A DNA stretch of 40,139 bases from Planctomycetota bacterium (GTDB lineage Bacteria; Planctomycetota; Planctomycetia; Pirellulales; UBA1268). The stretch's first letter is position 1. Every line of letters begins with the position of its first letter. Positions 1-8,897 of this stretch are shown one piece after another. A program made the position numbers and the translations under genes. The stretch spans positions 1-40,139 of the forward strand of contig JAGWVR010000027.1 in NCBI GenBank assembly GCA_018970785.1, given 5' to 3'. The notes under the pieces are model-generated. The model did no database searches, was not told the DNA's origin, and was given only the letters and a program-made list of their open reading frames with translations.

Positions 1-377
1 GTCCGCAGCCGGAGCCGGTGGTTGCCGAGCGGGCAGTCGGACGGGATCACGAGCCGTGCCCGGACGCGGTTGCCGTCGAGGTTGGCGACCTCGGTCACGC
101 GGATCGCGCCGCTCTCGAAAAACAGCTCGCGCACGTCCCCGAGCGACCGCCCCGAGAGCACGATCTCGGTCTCGCTCCCCTGCCGGCCGCCGCCGGGGGC
201 GACCCGATCGATCGTCGGCACCGCCACGGCAACGCCCGTTCCGGCGACGATCGCCGTCAGCCCCATCAACCCGATCGCGACGATCCGGGCGACCCGGGGC
301 GCCGACGGCGCCGGCCGGGCGGTCGGGGGGGCGATCGGGAGCGTCACCTGCATCCTCCGGCGCCGGGGGCGCGGCAT
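1..377 (-). CDS. Secreted TIG-like protein, 5' part only
   Basis: This is the start of a gene that runs off the left edge; about 125 codons are visible. The N-terminus is arginine-rich and is followed by a hydrophobic stretch (RIVAIGLMGLTAIVAGTG), a signal peptide or membrane anchor. The mature part reads GSETEIVLSGRSLGDVRELFFESG and then a strand-rich region, which resembles an IPT/TIG-like immunoglobulin fold. Planctomycete proteins of this kind often carry pre-peptidase C-terminal domains further on, but that part lies outside the window. The gene starts 22 nt after the DUF1501 stop on the same strand, so the two are probably co-transcribed. The start could be ATG at 377 or ATG at 353; neither has a well-spaced ribosome site. 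The exact function is not known. Confidence 0.72.
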   Translation of the reverse strand, partial: MPRPRRRRMQVTLPIAPPTARPAPSAPRVARIVAIGLMGLTAIVAGTGVAVAVPTIDRVAPGGGRQGSETEIVLSGRSLGDVRELFFESGAIRVTEVANLDGNRVRARLVIPSDCPLGNHRLRLR

Positions 378-399
378 GGCGGAAACGGTCGGCACCCGG

Positions 400-1731
400 T
401 CAGGCGAGGAGATCCTTGCGCACGCTGCCGCCGTCGACGATCTCGATCGGGCGGTTGCCGGGGGCCATCAATTCCTTCTCGGCGACGATTCCCAGGCAGT
501 GGTAGACCGTCGTCGCCAGATCCTCGATCGACAGTGCGCGGTCGGCCGGCTCGGCGGCGATCGCGTCGGAACTGCCATACACCTGCCCGGCGCGGATCCC
601 GCCGCCGGCCAGCACGACGCTGAACACCTTGGGCCAGTGGTCACGACCGGCGTCGTTGTTGATCTTCGGGGTCCGGCCGAATTCGCTCGACACCATGACC
701 AGCGTCGACGCCAGGAGGCCGCGCTGCTCGAGGTCGGTGATCAGGGCGGCGAACGCCTGGTCGAACGGGGGCAGCGTCCGCGTCATGTTGTCGCGGATCT
801 TCTGGTGCATGTCCCAGCCGCCGTACGACAGCGTCACGAAGCGGACGCCGGCCTCGACCAGCCGGCGGGCGAGCAGCATCCGCTGCCCGGCCTGGTTGCG
901 GCCGTACCGGTCGCGCATCGCGGCCGGCTCGGCGGCGATGTCGAACGCCGCCCGGGCGTCGGCCGAACTGACCAGGTCGTAGGCCCGTTGGTAGAAGGCA
1001 TCCATCGCCGCGAGGTTCTCGGCCGACTCCTCGAGCCGCTGGAAGTGCCGGCCGACGACGTCGCGGAGCCGCTGCCGGGTGGCGAACCGGGGTCCATCGA
1101 CGCCGGAGGGGAGAGCCAGGTCGCGGACCTTGAAGGTGTCGTCGGCCGGGTCGGAGCCGATCGAGAACGGGCCGTAGCCGCTGCCGAGGTAGCCCGCGCC
1201 GGCGTCGGGGGCGGGGACCCGCGGGATGCAGACGTAGGGGGGCAGGGCGGCACGCGGCCCGAGTTCGTGCGACACCACGCTACCGAGGCTCGGGAACGTC
1301 AGTGCCGGGCTGGGGCGGTACCCGGTGAACATGTTGTGGGTGCCGCGCTCGTGGGCCGCCTCGCCGTGGGTCATCGAGCGGACGACCGTGAGCCGGTCGG
1401 CGATCGCGGCGGTCTTGGAAAGCAGTTCGTTGAACTGCACGCCCGGGAGCGCCGTGTCGATCGCCTTCATGTCCCCCCGGTATTCGACCGGGGCGAGGGG
1501 CTTGGGATCGAACGTCTCCTGCTGCGCCCATCCTCCCGGCAGCCAGATGTGGATCACGCTGCGGGCGCTGCCCTCGAAGTGGCTGAACGCCTTGGCGTCG
1601 GCCCGCGCGGCCTGGAGCCGGAAGAAGCTGCCCAGCGAAAGCCCCAATCCGCCGAGGCAGCCGACCTGGAGGATCGACCGCCGATCGATGACCGGATGCT
1701 GGCCCGTCAGGGCCGCGCGCTGCGCTTCCAT
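400..1731 (-). CDS. DUF1501 family secreted protein
   Basis: The protein has 443 residues and belongs to the DUF1501 family, which is greatly expanded in planctomycetes and related to the sulfatase/alkaline-phosphatase fold. The N-terminus has a twin-arginine signal: DRRSILQVG followed by a Gly/Leu-rich stretch ending near QAARA. Family blocks are visible, including HIWLPGGWAQQETFDPKP, the MTHGEAAHERGTHNMFTGYRPS region, GWDMH, and SSEFGRTPKINNDAGRDHWP near the C-terminus. Its length is normal. The start at 1731 is chosen because GGGGAG lies a few bases upstream and the Tat signal follows directly. The protein is probably exported folded. Its enzymatic activity is not established; DUF1501 genes commonly pair with secreted cytochrome or TIG/PPC proteins, as the downstream gene here suggests. 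Confidence 0.93.
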   Translation of the reverse strand: MEAQRAALTGQHPVIDRRSILQVGCLGGLGLSLGSFFRLQAARADAKAFSHFEGSARSVIHIWLPGGWAQQETFDPKPLAPVEYRGDMKAIDTALPGVQFNELLSKTAAIADRLTVVRSMTHGEAAHERGTHNMFTGYRPSPALTFPSLGSVVSHELGPRAALPPYVCIPRVPAPDAGAGYLGSGYGPFSIGSDPADDTFKVRDLALPSGVDGPRFATRQRLRDVVGRHFQRLEESAENLAAMDAFYQRAYDLVSSADARAAFDIAAEPAAMRDRYGRNQAGQRMLLARRLVEAGVRFVTLSYGGWDMHQKIRDNMTRTLPPFDQAFAALITDLEQRGLLASTLVMVSSEFGRTPKINNDAGRDHWPKVFSVVLAGGGIRAGQVYGSSDAIAAEPADRALSIEDLATTVYHCLGIVAEKELMAPGNRPIEIVDGGSVRKDLLA

Positions 1732-1967
1732 CGATTGTCTCCCCAGGGAAAACCGCCGGCTGTTCACCGGTCTGCCCCCGCGGCCGTATCGCCGCGCGAC
1801 GAGGACCCGCTGACGATTTATAGATCGGCCGTCACAGCCGCTCCACTCCTGGAAGGGGGTACAGCAACGCCTCGACTCCCGTTCCCATCCCCCCAACCAT
1901 CGTGGCAACCGTGCCGCAACCCGTTTCCCGGCGTGGGGATGGGGCTCAGGCGCGGGGGGCTTGTCGG

Positions 1968-3347
1968 TCAGTCGTCGTCGCCGAGGGTCCGCCGGCGGCG
2001 CAGGAAATGATGGTAATGCTGGGCGAAACGGTGGGCCTCGTCGCGGACGTACTCGAGCAACCGCAGGGAGTAGGCGTCGCGGGAGAGGCGCAGCGGCTCC
2101 CCCTTCCCCGGCAGGAAGATCTCCTCCTCGCGCTTGGCCAGCGAGATCACGCAGGGGGCTTCGATCCCCAGCGACTCCAGGGCGTCGAGGGCCGCTGACA
2201 GTTGGCCCTTCCCGCCGTCGACGAGGAACAGATCGGGCAGCGACGCCCCCTCGCGGACGAGGCGCGAGAAGCGCCTCGCGACCACCTCGTGGATGCTCTT
2301 GAAATCGTCGATGCCGTCCACGCTGCGGATCCGGTAGCGCTTGTAGCCCGGTTTGAACGGCAAGCCGTCGATGAATTGCACGAGGCTCGCCACGGTCTCG
2401 TTGCCCGCGAGGTGGGCGATGTCGACCCCTTCGATGATCCGTGGCGGGGCGGCCAGGCCGAGGACTTTGGCGAGGCCGGCGAGCCCCTTCTTCGGGTCGA
2501 CGAGGAACACCTCCGGTTGGACGTGGTCCTCGAGATCGCCGCGCTCGTCGAGCGTCTCGAGGAGCCGGATCTCGTCGCGGAGCCGTGCGGCGCGCTCGAA
2601 CTCGAGCCTGCCCGACGCCTCGAGCATCTCGCGCCGCATCTCCTCGAGCAGTTTGCCGCGGCCCCCCTCGAGGAACGTCCGCAGCCGCTGGATGTCGCGC
2701 CGGTACTCCTCCTTCGAGATCCGCAGGTTGCACGGTGCGGTGCACTGGCCGATCGACGCCAGCAGGCACGGGCGGAACCAGCGCCACTGCGGATCGTCGG
2801 CGTCGATGTCGAGCGTGCAGGTGCGGAACTTGAAGATCCGCTGGAGGACGACGATCGCCCCACGCAGGCTCCCGGCGCTGGGAAACGGACCGTACAGCTT
2901 GGCCCCCTTGCGCCGTGGCGTGCGTGTGAACTCGACGCGCGGGTAGTCCTCGTGGGTCGTGATCTGCAGGTAGGGAAAGGTCTTGTCGTCCTTGAGGTCG
3001 GAGTTGAACCGCGGCTGGACGTCCTTGATGAGCCGGCTTTCGAGCAGCAGGGCGTCGACCTCGCTGTCGGCTTCGAGGTAGTCGGCGTCGCGGATCTCGG
3101 CGACCAGATCGGCGGTGCGCCGGTCGAGCTCGGCGGCGCGGAGGAAGTAGCTGCCGGCGCGTGCGCGGAGGTTCTTCGCCTTGCCGACGTAGATCACGCG
3201 ACCGGCGGCATCCTTGAACAGGTACACGCCGGGGCGCTGCGGGAACTGGCGGACCTTCAGCGCGGCCACGCCGAATCCGCGCGTCGCGGCGTCGGCTTCG
3301 GTGTCTGCCGGGGTGGTCTCGTGCGCGTCGGGAAGGGAATCATCCAT
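1968..3347 (-). CDS. uvrC: UvrC-like excinuclease ABC subunit C, short form
   Basis: The 459-residue protein matches UvrC, the dual-incision nuclease of bacterial nucleotide excision repair. A GIY-YIG domain comes first (PGVYLFKDAAGRVIYVGKAKNL), followed by the cysteine cluster CLLASIGQCTAPC. Next is a UvrB-binding UVR motif (LEFERAARLRDEIRLLE) and then the RNase H-like domain with VDIAH, VDGGKGQ and RDEAHRFA, the segments that carry its acidic residues and histidine. Translation stops about 12 residues after HYHHF, so the C-terminal helix-hairpin-helix pair found in roughly 600-residue UvrC proteins is absent. ATG at 3347 was chosen as the first Met before the GIY-YIG domain. It is the only DNA-repair gene in the window. 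Confidence 0.92.
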   Translation of the reverse strand: MDDSLPDAHETTPADTEADAATRGFGVAALKVRQFPQRPGVYLFKDAAGRVIYVGKAKNLRARAGSYFLRAAELDRRTADLVAEIRDADYLEADSEVDALLLESRLIKDVQPRFNSDLKDDKTFPYLQITTHEDYPRVEFTRTPRRKGAKLYGPFPSAGSLRGAIVVLQRIFKFRTCTLDIDADDPQWRWFRPCLLASIGQCTAPCNLRISKEEYRRDIQRLRTFLEGGRGKLLEEMRREMLEASGRLEFERAARLRDEIRLLETLDERGDLEDHVQPEVFLVDPKKGLAGLAKVLGLAAPPRIIEGVDIAHLAGNETVASLVQFIDGLPFKPGYKRYRIRSVDGIDDFKSIHEVVARRFSRLVREGASLPDLFLVDGGKGQLSAALDALESLGIEAPCVISLAKREEEIFLPGKGEPLRLSRDAYSLRLLEYVRDEAHRFAQHYHHFLRRRRTLGDDD

Positions 3348-3490
3348 GCCCGATTGTAGGGGGCGCAGCGGCTCATGCCGGCTACGGCAACGGCCGCTGG
3401 GGCGCGATGCTACATTGCCCGGGGGAACGTCCGGGTGAGGAGCACGGTGAACCGCCGAGAACCCGGGCGGTGCGGCGAGGGGTGATAGCC

Positions 3491-5638
3491 ATGGATGACC
3501 CGACACAGCAGCACACCTCGCGGTCGCCGCACCGTCCGGGCCCTGCTCCCGGGAGCCCGTCCGCGGCGGCCGGCGGACCGACGGTTCCCGTCGAGACCAC
3601 CGCCGTCGGCGCCGCGGATGGGGCCGACGTGACCACGCCGCTGTCTCCCCCGAGGCAGCAGCCGGCCGGAGGAGCGCCGGCGGCGTCGGTCGCTTGGACC
3701 GCCGCCGACGAAGCGACGGTCGCCGGGGCCGCCAGGACCATGGCGCAGCCCGTCCCGGCGGCGATCGCAACGGGGCAATCCCCCGACGCAGTCACCGCGG
3801 CCGACGTGACGACGCCGGTCACGCCCGCGGGAGCCGCTTCGCCGCCAGGAAATACCGCTGCGGGGATGACGCAGCGCGAGGATCCGTTCGTGACCGTGAA
3901 GGACCGGCCCGGTCCCGCGCGGCCCGCGAGCCTGCCCCCTGGCCGGCCGAACCCGACCCATCCCTACGAGGCCAACGACGAGATCCTGCCGGGCTACCGG
4001 TTGCTCGTGCTGCTCGGCCGCGGCGGCTTCGGCGAGGTCTGGAAGGCGCGGGGACCGGGAGGCACCGAGGTGGCGATCAAGGTGCTCGCCAACCTCGACT
4101 CCAACACCGGCCTCAAGGAATACCGCTCGCTGCAGCGGATCAAGCTCATCCGCCACGCCCACATCGTGCTGCTCCAGGGGGTGTGGCTCAAGGACCGCCA
4201 GGCGCGGATCCTCTCCGAGGAGGCGATGGAGGCGTTCGAGCAGTCGCTCACCAAGGCACCGACGGTGTCGCTGGCGGCCACGCACGGGTCGCTCGAGCTG
4301 ATCACCGTCATGGGGCTCGGCGACGAGACGCTCGACGCGCGGCTGAAGCGCGCCGGCCCCGGGGGACTGCCGCGCGAGCAGGTGCTGGGATGGATGCTCG
4401 AGGCGGCCCGCGGCCTCGACTACCTCAACGACCCACGGAAGCGCGCGGCCGCGGGCAGCCAGGCGATCCAGCACTGCGACATCAAACCGCAGAACATCCT
4501 CCTCGTCGGCGACATCGCCCAGATCTGCGACCTCGGCCTGGCCCGGTTCCAGGATTCCCACACCCAGGAGATCTTCGCCAGCCTCCCCTGGGCCGCGCCC
4601 GAACTGCTCGACGGGAATGCCGTCGCCACCACCGACCAGTACTCGCTGGCCGTGACGACGATGCAGTTGATCAGCGGCCGGCTTCCCTATCCCCACGGGC
4701 CCAACGGCCAACCGATCGCCTCCGAGATCCGCAAGGCGAAGACGACCGGCGAGCTCGACTACTCCGGCTGGTCGGCCGCCGAGGCCAAGATCCTGCGGAT
4801 GGCGACGGCGATCGATCCGGAAAAGCGCTTCCAGAGCTGCGAGGAGTTCGTCAAGTCGCTGCGCCTCGCCGGCCGTGGCGACCGGACCGAGCGGCTCGTC
4901 GCCGGGACCACGACCAAGGCGATCGCCGCCACCGTGCCGCAGCGGGAAATGCCTCGTCCCCCGGCGCTCCCCGGCGGGCGATGGTTGGCGGCGGGGCTCG
5001 GGGCGGCGGGTGTCACCGCCGCATTGGCGCTGGCGGTCGCGCTGCGGCGCCCCTCGTCCCCCGAGCCGGGCCATGCCGAGCAATCGTCGGGCGGGAACGT
5101 CGCCGGCTCCTCGACCGGTGCCGCACCGGTCACGACCGAGTCATTGCTCGCCGAGGCGCGGAAACAGGTCGACCTGTACCGCGCGGCCGAGGACAACCTG
5201 ACCAAACCGGGCTCGGCGGAGAGGGGCATCGCAGCCCTGCGGCCGCTCCTCAAGGTGTTCGACCAGGATCCGAGCCTCGCAGTGCCGTCTCCCGAGAACG
5301 CCGAAGATCCGTTCACCAGTTACGATGCGATCGTGACGATCGCTTACCTGCTGGGGATGAAGACCGACGCGACCGCGGGTGAGCTCACCTACGGGTTGAC
5401 GCTCGCGCAGAAGGCGTTGGATACCGCGTCCGACGACGCCAAGAAGGCGAATGCCTACGACACGCTGGGAGTGGTGAGGGCCCGTGTCGGCGATTGGGAC
5501 CGCGCGGTCGAGGCGCTGCGCGAGGCGGTGAAGCTGGCCGATCGCAGCGGGGAAGATACCGACCTGTACCGGGCGAAGCTGGCGGCGTTCGAGAAGCAGG
5601 TGTTCGACTGGCCGGGGAAGGAAGACGACTGGCGCTAA
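3491..5638 (+). CDS. Membrane Ser/Thr protein kinase with TPR-like tail
   Basis: The 715-residue protein begins with about 145 residues rich in Pro, Ala, Thr and Gly, followed by a Hanks-type kinase domain. The glycine loop GRGGFGEVWK lies near residue 176 and the VAIK lysine near 197. The catalytic loop reads HCDIKPQN (aspartate near 330), the metal site is DLG rather than DFG (near 347), and PWAAPELL is the APE motif. A single membrane segment (residues about 497-520) is followed by a domain with a TPR-like repeat near LGVVRARVGDWDRAVEALREAV. This predicts a cytoplasmic kinase with an outward-facing helical tail. GAGGGG, 8 nt upstream, supports ATG 3491. Its stop overlaps the convergent sulfatase gene by 4 nt. 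The signal and substrates are unknown. Confidence 0.93.
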   Translation: MDDPTQQHTSRSPHRPGPAPGSPSAAAGGPTVPVETTAVGAADGADVTTPLSPPRQQPAGGAPAASVAWTAADEATVAGAARTMAQPVPAAIATGQSPDAVTAADVTTPVTPAGAASPPGNTAAGMTQREDPFVTVKDRPGPARPASLPPGRPNPTHPYEANDEILPGYRLLVLLGRGGFGEVWKARGPGGTEVAIKVLANLDSNTGLKEYRSLQRIKLIRHAHIVLLQGVWLKDRQARILSEEAMEAFEQSLTKAPTVSLAATHGSLELITVMGLGDETLDARLKRAGPGGLPREQVLGWMLEAARGLDYLNDPRKRAAAGSQAIQHCDIKPQNILLVGDIAQICDLGLARFQDSHTQEIFASLPWAAPELLDGNAVATTDQYSLAVTTMQLISGRLPYPHGPNGQPIASEIRKAKTTGELDYSGWSAAEAKILRMATAIDPEKRFQSCEEFVKSLRLAGRGDRTERLVAGTTTKAIAATVPQREMPRPPALPGGRWLAAGLGAAGVTAALALAVALRRPSSPEPGHAEQSSGGNVAGSSTGAAPVTTESLLAEARKQVDLYRAAEDNLTKPGSAERGIAALRPLLKVFDQDPSLAVPSPENAEDPFTSYDAIVTIAYLLGMKTDATAGELTYGLTLAQKALDTASDDAKKANAYDTLGVVRARVGDWDRAVEALREAVKLADRSGEDTDLYRAKLAAFEKQVFDWPGKEDDWR

Positions 5639-7221
5639 TTGGGCGCCGGTCGGGCTCGGCCCGCGCTCCCGTCGCGGCCGGCCGGTACGCCGCGTGGCGG
5701 GGATTGTCGCTGCGGATCGCGACGGCCTTGCCCCTCGCCTCCGCCTCCCTGGCCTTCGGCGCCCCGCCCCGGGCCGCGGCCTCCGCCCGGCCCCTGGCCC
5801 GGCCGTTGCCCCGGCCGCCCGCGCTCTTCTCCCCGAGGGCCGCCGCGGGCGCGCTGGGCGGCGGGGTCGTAGGCCGGGTTCGGCTCGGTGGGGATGAAGG
5901 CGCCGGTGCGCCGCTGCCAGTCGTGGAGCGCGTCGGTGAGCGCCGCGGCGTCGCGCGGGCGCTGGCTGGCGAGGTCGCGGCTCTCCGATGGGTCGGCGGC
6001 GAGGTCGTAGAGCTCGCGGCGGCCGCCGTCCTCGAAGAACTCGACGAGCTTCAGGTCGCCGTCGCGGATCGCGCTGGCCGGTGGCGACGAGCCGACGTAG
6101 CAGGGGAAGTGCCAGAACAGCGGCCGCCGTGCGAGCGTGCCGCCGGCGAGCAGCGGCACGAGGCTCTGGCCGTCGAGGGCGTGGCCGGTGGGGGGAGCAG
6201 CGCCGGTGAGGTCGAGGACGGTGGGATAGATGTCGATGCTCGACACCGGATCGTCGACGCGCCGACCGCCGTGGATCCCCGGTCCGGCGATCACCAGCGG
6301 CACGCGGATTCCCCCTTCGTAGAGCTGCCCCTTGCCGCCGCGCAGCGGGGCGACGTATTCGCGTGTCCCGCCGTTGTCGGAAGTGAAGATCACCACCGTG
6401 TCGTCGGCGAGATGCAGCCGCTCGACCGCGGCGAGGACGCGGCCGAGCGCGGCGTCGACGTCGGCGACCGTCGCGGCGAGGGCCGGATCGGGACGGGGCT
6501 CGCCGGCCGGAGCCGCGCGGTCGCGCCAGGCCGCCAGGGTCTCGGGGCGCGGGTTCAGCGGCGCGTGGACGGCGTGGTCGGCGAAGTAGACGAAAAACGG
6601 CCGCGCCCGGTTCTCCTCGATGAAGGCGATCGCCTCGTCGGCAAGCCGGTCGGAGAGGAAGCGCCCCTCGTCGTCGAGGTACTCGTCCTTGCCGAAGCCG
6701 ACCGTCTCGGGAAACACGACGCGCGCGAATCCCTGCCCTTCGGGTGTGGTCGGTCCGCGGCGGCCGCGGCCGAGGTTCCACATCCCGAGGAACTCGCTGC
6801 GGTGCCCGACGCCCGCGAGGGCCTCGGGAATCGTGAGCACCTCCGTCGGCATGTCCGACTTGCTGTCGGCGGCGACCAGCTTGTGCCATGCCGAACCGCG
6901 CGGCTGCCGCGGGTCGACGACGGTGTACACGCCGTGGCGCGGCGTCCACTGCCCCGACAGCAGGCAGGCCCTGGTCGGCGCGCAGTTGGGCGCGCTCGCA
7001 TAGGCCTGCGTGAACACCACGCCGCGGGCCGCGAGTCGGTCGAGATTCGGCGAGGCGACGAACCGGTTGCCCATGAAGCCGACGTCGCGCCAGCCCATGT
7101 CGTCCATCAGGAACAGGATCACGTTCGGCGGGCGCCGGTCGGCGGCCGGGGCCGCGGAGGCCAGTCCGGCGGCGACGGTCGCGACGAGCAGCGCGGTGAC
7201 GGTCCGGCGGGTGTTTCCCAT
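5635..7221 (-). CDS. Secreted type I sulfatase
   Basis: The 528-residue protein is a formylglycine-dependent sulfatase that would hydrolyse sulfate esters, probably on polysaccharides. A signal peptide ends near residue 26. The metal motif NVILFLMDDMGWRD follows. The signature C80-A-P-T-R, followed by ACLLSG, marks the cysteine that would be converted to formylglycine. Later blocks include FVYFADHAVHAPL, IFTSDNGGTRE and GGKGQLYEGGIRVP. The last 78 residues, after PNPAYDPAA, are a Gly/Arg/Pro/Gln-rich low-complexity tail that is not part of the catalytic fold. It is the last gene of the operon. Its ATG overlaps the preceding TGA by one base (TGATG), implying coupled translation. The specific substrate cannot be read from the sequence. 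Confidence 0.95.
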   Translation of the reverse strand: MGNTRRTVTALLVATVAAGLASAAPAADRRPPNVILFLMDDMGWRDVGFMGNRFVASPNLDRLAARGVVFTQAYASAPNCAPTRACLLSGQWTPRHGVYTVVDPRQPRGSAWHKLVAADSKSDMPTEVLTIPEALAGVGHRSEFLGMWNLGRGRRGPTTPEGQGFARVVFPETVGFGKDEYLDDEGRFLSDRLADEAIAFIEENRARPFFVYFADHAVHAPLNPRPETLAAWRDRAAPAGEPRPDPALAATVADVDAALGRVLAAVERLHLADDTVVIFTSDNGGTREYVAPLRGGKGQLYEGGIRVPLVIAGPGIHGGRRVDDPVSSIDIYPTVLDLTGAAPPTGHALDGQSLVPLLAGGTLARRPLFWHFPCYVGSSPPASAIRDGDLKLVEFFEDGGRRELYDLAADPSESRDLASQRPRDAAALTDALHDWQRRTGAFIPTEPNPAYDPAAQRARGGPRGEERGRPGQRPGQGPGGGRGPGRGAEGQGGGGEGQGRRDPQRQSPPRGVPAGRDGSAGRARPAPN

Positions 7222-8897
7222 CACCGTCCCTCGCGTTGGGCGACGACGTCGAGCGTTCCACTGGCCAGCGTGATGTCGGTGATCGCCGCGAGCAGGTCGT
7301 CGCGCGTCCCGCCGTCGGCGAGCTGCGGCACGGCCGAGAGGGCGTAGACGGTGAGGTGGTACGTCTTCGGTCCCGGCCCTTGCGAGCAGGGGGGGTCGTA
7401 GCCCGACTGACGCTTGTCGTTGCGGCCGAGCGCGCCGATCGCCCGCGAGTCGCGCGGCAGCGCGTGCACGGTCGCGGGAATGCCATGGACGACCCAGTAA
7501 CTCTTCACGCGGTCGGGGGCCTCGTGCCAGAGCGTGACCGCGTAGGAGCGCGTGCCCGGCGGGCCCGCGCTCCATTGCACCGGGGGGGAGACCTTGGCGC
7601 CGTCGCAGGTGAACTCGACCGGAAGCCGTCCATCGGCGCCCACTGCGGGGCAGGAGACGACCAGCGCCGCGGCGGCGCCGGTGCGGGCACTGCCGCCGGC
7701 AGGATCGCGAGGGGGGGGCGGCGGTGGCGGCGGCTGTTGCCGTCCTTCGCGCGGCGGAGGCCGATCGCCGCGCGCCGGGGGCTGTCCCCCCGGTCCCTCG
7801 CCTCCGCGCCGGCCCCCCTGGCCCCGCGCTGGCGGGCGATCGCCGTCGCGCGGTGGACCCTGGCCGGGGCCGCGTCCCCGGGGACGGGCATCCTCGGTCT
7901 TCACGCGCCCGTCGGGGTCGGTGTAGCGGAAGCTGACTGCGCCGTCGGCGCCGAGCACGTACTCGACGGTCCCCGTCCGGCCGGCGATCCGGTAGGTGAG
8001 CTTCCGCGCCGTCGGCGACGTGAATTCGAAGCCGACGATCTCCGCGCCCCTGAGCGGCGGCAGTGCTTCGCGCACGCCGCGGGCCCGGGGCTGCGGGTCG
8101 ACCTGCCCGTCGCGTTCGGTCACTTCGCCGTGGAACGCGCCGATCAGGTAGGGGTAGGTCTCGGCGGCATGGTAGTGGTAGCCGATCACCGGATCGTCGT
8201 GCCCGTGGCAGGCGTCGAGGGGCTTGACCGGGGAACCGTCGGGTTCGGTGAGGCCGAAGACGGGATAGCCGTCGAGCGCCCAGGCGACCGGCTTCCCCTT
8301 GCCGACGACCTTCTCGAGGTGGACGGGGGCGACGTGGTAGTGGTAATCGTCGGCGCGGCCGCAATGACCGCCGAAGTCGTCGAGTTCACCGATCGCCTTG
8401 GCGTCCTCGCCGCGGTTGTTGAGCGGGTTGAAGATCGGGATCCCGTTGACCGCGACGGCGATCGCCCCACGGAGGAAGCGGTTGCGGGTCGAGGCCGGTG
8501 TCTTCGCCGGAACGGGATGGAGGGGGATCTGCCAGGCGTTGTCGCCGGTGTAGGGCTGGGGCAGCGGCACCTGCTGCTGCCAGGTGCGGATCCCCACCAT
8601 CAACGGATGATCGGGGACACCGTCGCTCTCGACGAAGAAGAAGCGGTCGTCGCGGCGCGTGGCCACGGCGCCGGTGGCGACGAACGGTGCGAAAGCGGCG
8701 GCGATGTCCATGTCCGGCGCCCGTCGCGCGGAGACGAGGCGGACCGGGGCCGTGGCGGCCGCCGCCGCGCGCCGGGCGGCGAACGGATTGGAAAGGTGCT
8801 CGTCGTCGTGCCCCTCCGGATGGGCGCCGGCGGGCCCGGTGACGAGCGTCGCGGCGGTGAGCACCACCAGGCCGAATGCCGCACGGATGGTCGTCAT
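7221..8897 (-). CDS. YHYH-domain protein fused to PEBP (YbhB/YbcL-like) domain
   Basis: The 558-residue protein has three parts after a signal peptide (about residues 1-25). Residues about 80-260 form a YHYH-family domain with two copies of the naming motif (DDYHYH near 184 and GYHYHA near 239), flanked by GGHCGRADD and CHGHDDP. Residues about 336-400 are a Gly/Arg/Pro linker containing a proline run. Residues about 412-558 form a phosphatidylethanolamine-binding-protein domain of the YbhB/YbcL type, with SPPVQWSAGPPGTRSYAVTL, YWVVHGIPA, GYDPPC and YHLTVYAL. The histidine-rich YHYH motifs suggest metal binding, but the role is unknown. ATG 8897 overlaps the upstream sulfatase stop as ATGA, and AAAGGGA lies just upstream. 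The gene sits between two sulfatases. Confidence 0.93.
   Translation of the reverse strand: MTTIRAAFGLVVLTAATLVTGPAGAHPEGHDDEHLSNPFAARRAAAAATAPVRLVSARRAPDMDIAAAFAPFVATGAVATRRDDRFFFVESDGVPDHPLMVGIRTWQQQVPLPQPYTGDNAWQIPLHPVPAKTPASTRNRFLRGAIAVAVNGIPIFNPLNNRGEDAKAIGELDDFGGHCGRADDYHYHVAPVHLEKVVGKGKPVAWALDGYPVFGLTEPDGSPVKPLDACHGHDDPVIGYHYHAAETYPYLIGAFHGEVTERDGQVDPQPRARGVREALPPLRGAEIVGFEFTSPTARKLTYRIAGRTGTVEYVLGADGAVSFRYTDPDGRVKTEDARPRGRGPGQGPPRDGDRPPARGQGGRRGGEGPGGQPPARGDRPPPREGRQQPPPPPPPPRDPAGGSARTGAAAALVVSCPAVGADGRLPVEFTCDGAKVSPPVQWSAGPPGTRSYAVTLWHEAPDRVKSYWVVHGIPATVHALPRDSRAIGALGRNDKRQSGYDPPCSQGPGPKTYHLTVYALSAVPQLADGGTRDDLLAAITDITLASGTLDVVAQREGR

Noticed and set aside
1800-1865. TATAAA-like -10 on the minus strand before the DUF1501 gene
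   Set aside because: The hexamer is good, but no acceptable -35 lies at 16-18 nt, so it was not listed as a feature.
22-2010. A 662-codon plus-strand frame opposite the DUF1501 gene
   Set aside because: No recognisable domain. The minus strand encodes a clear Tat-exported DUF1501 protein.
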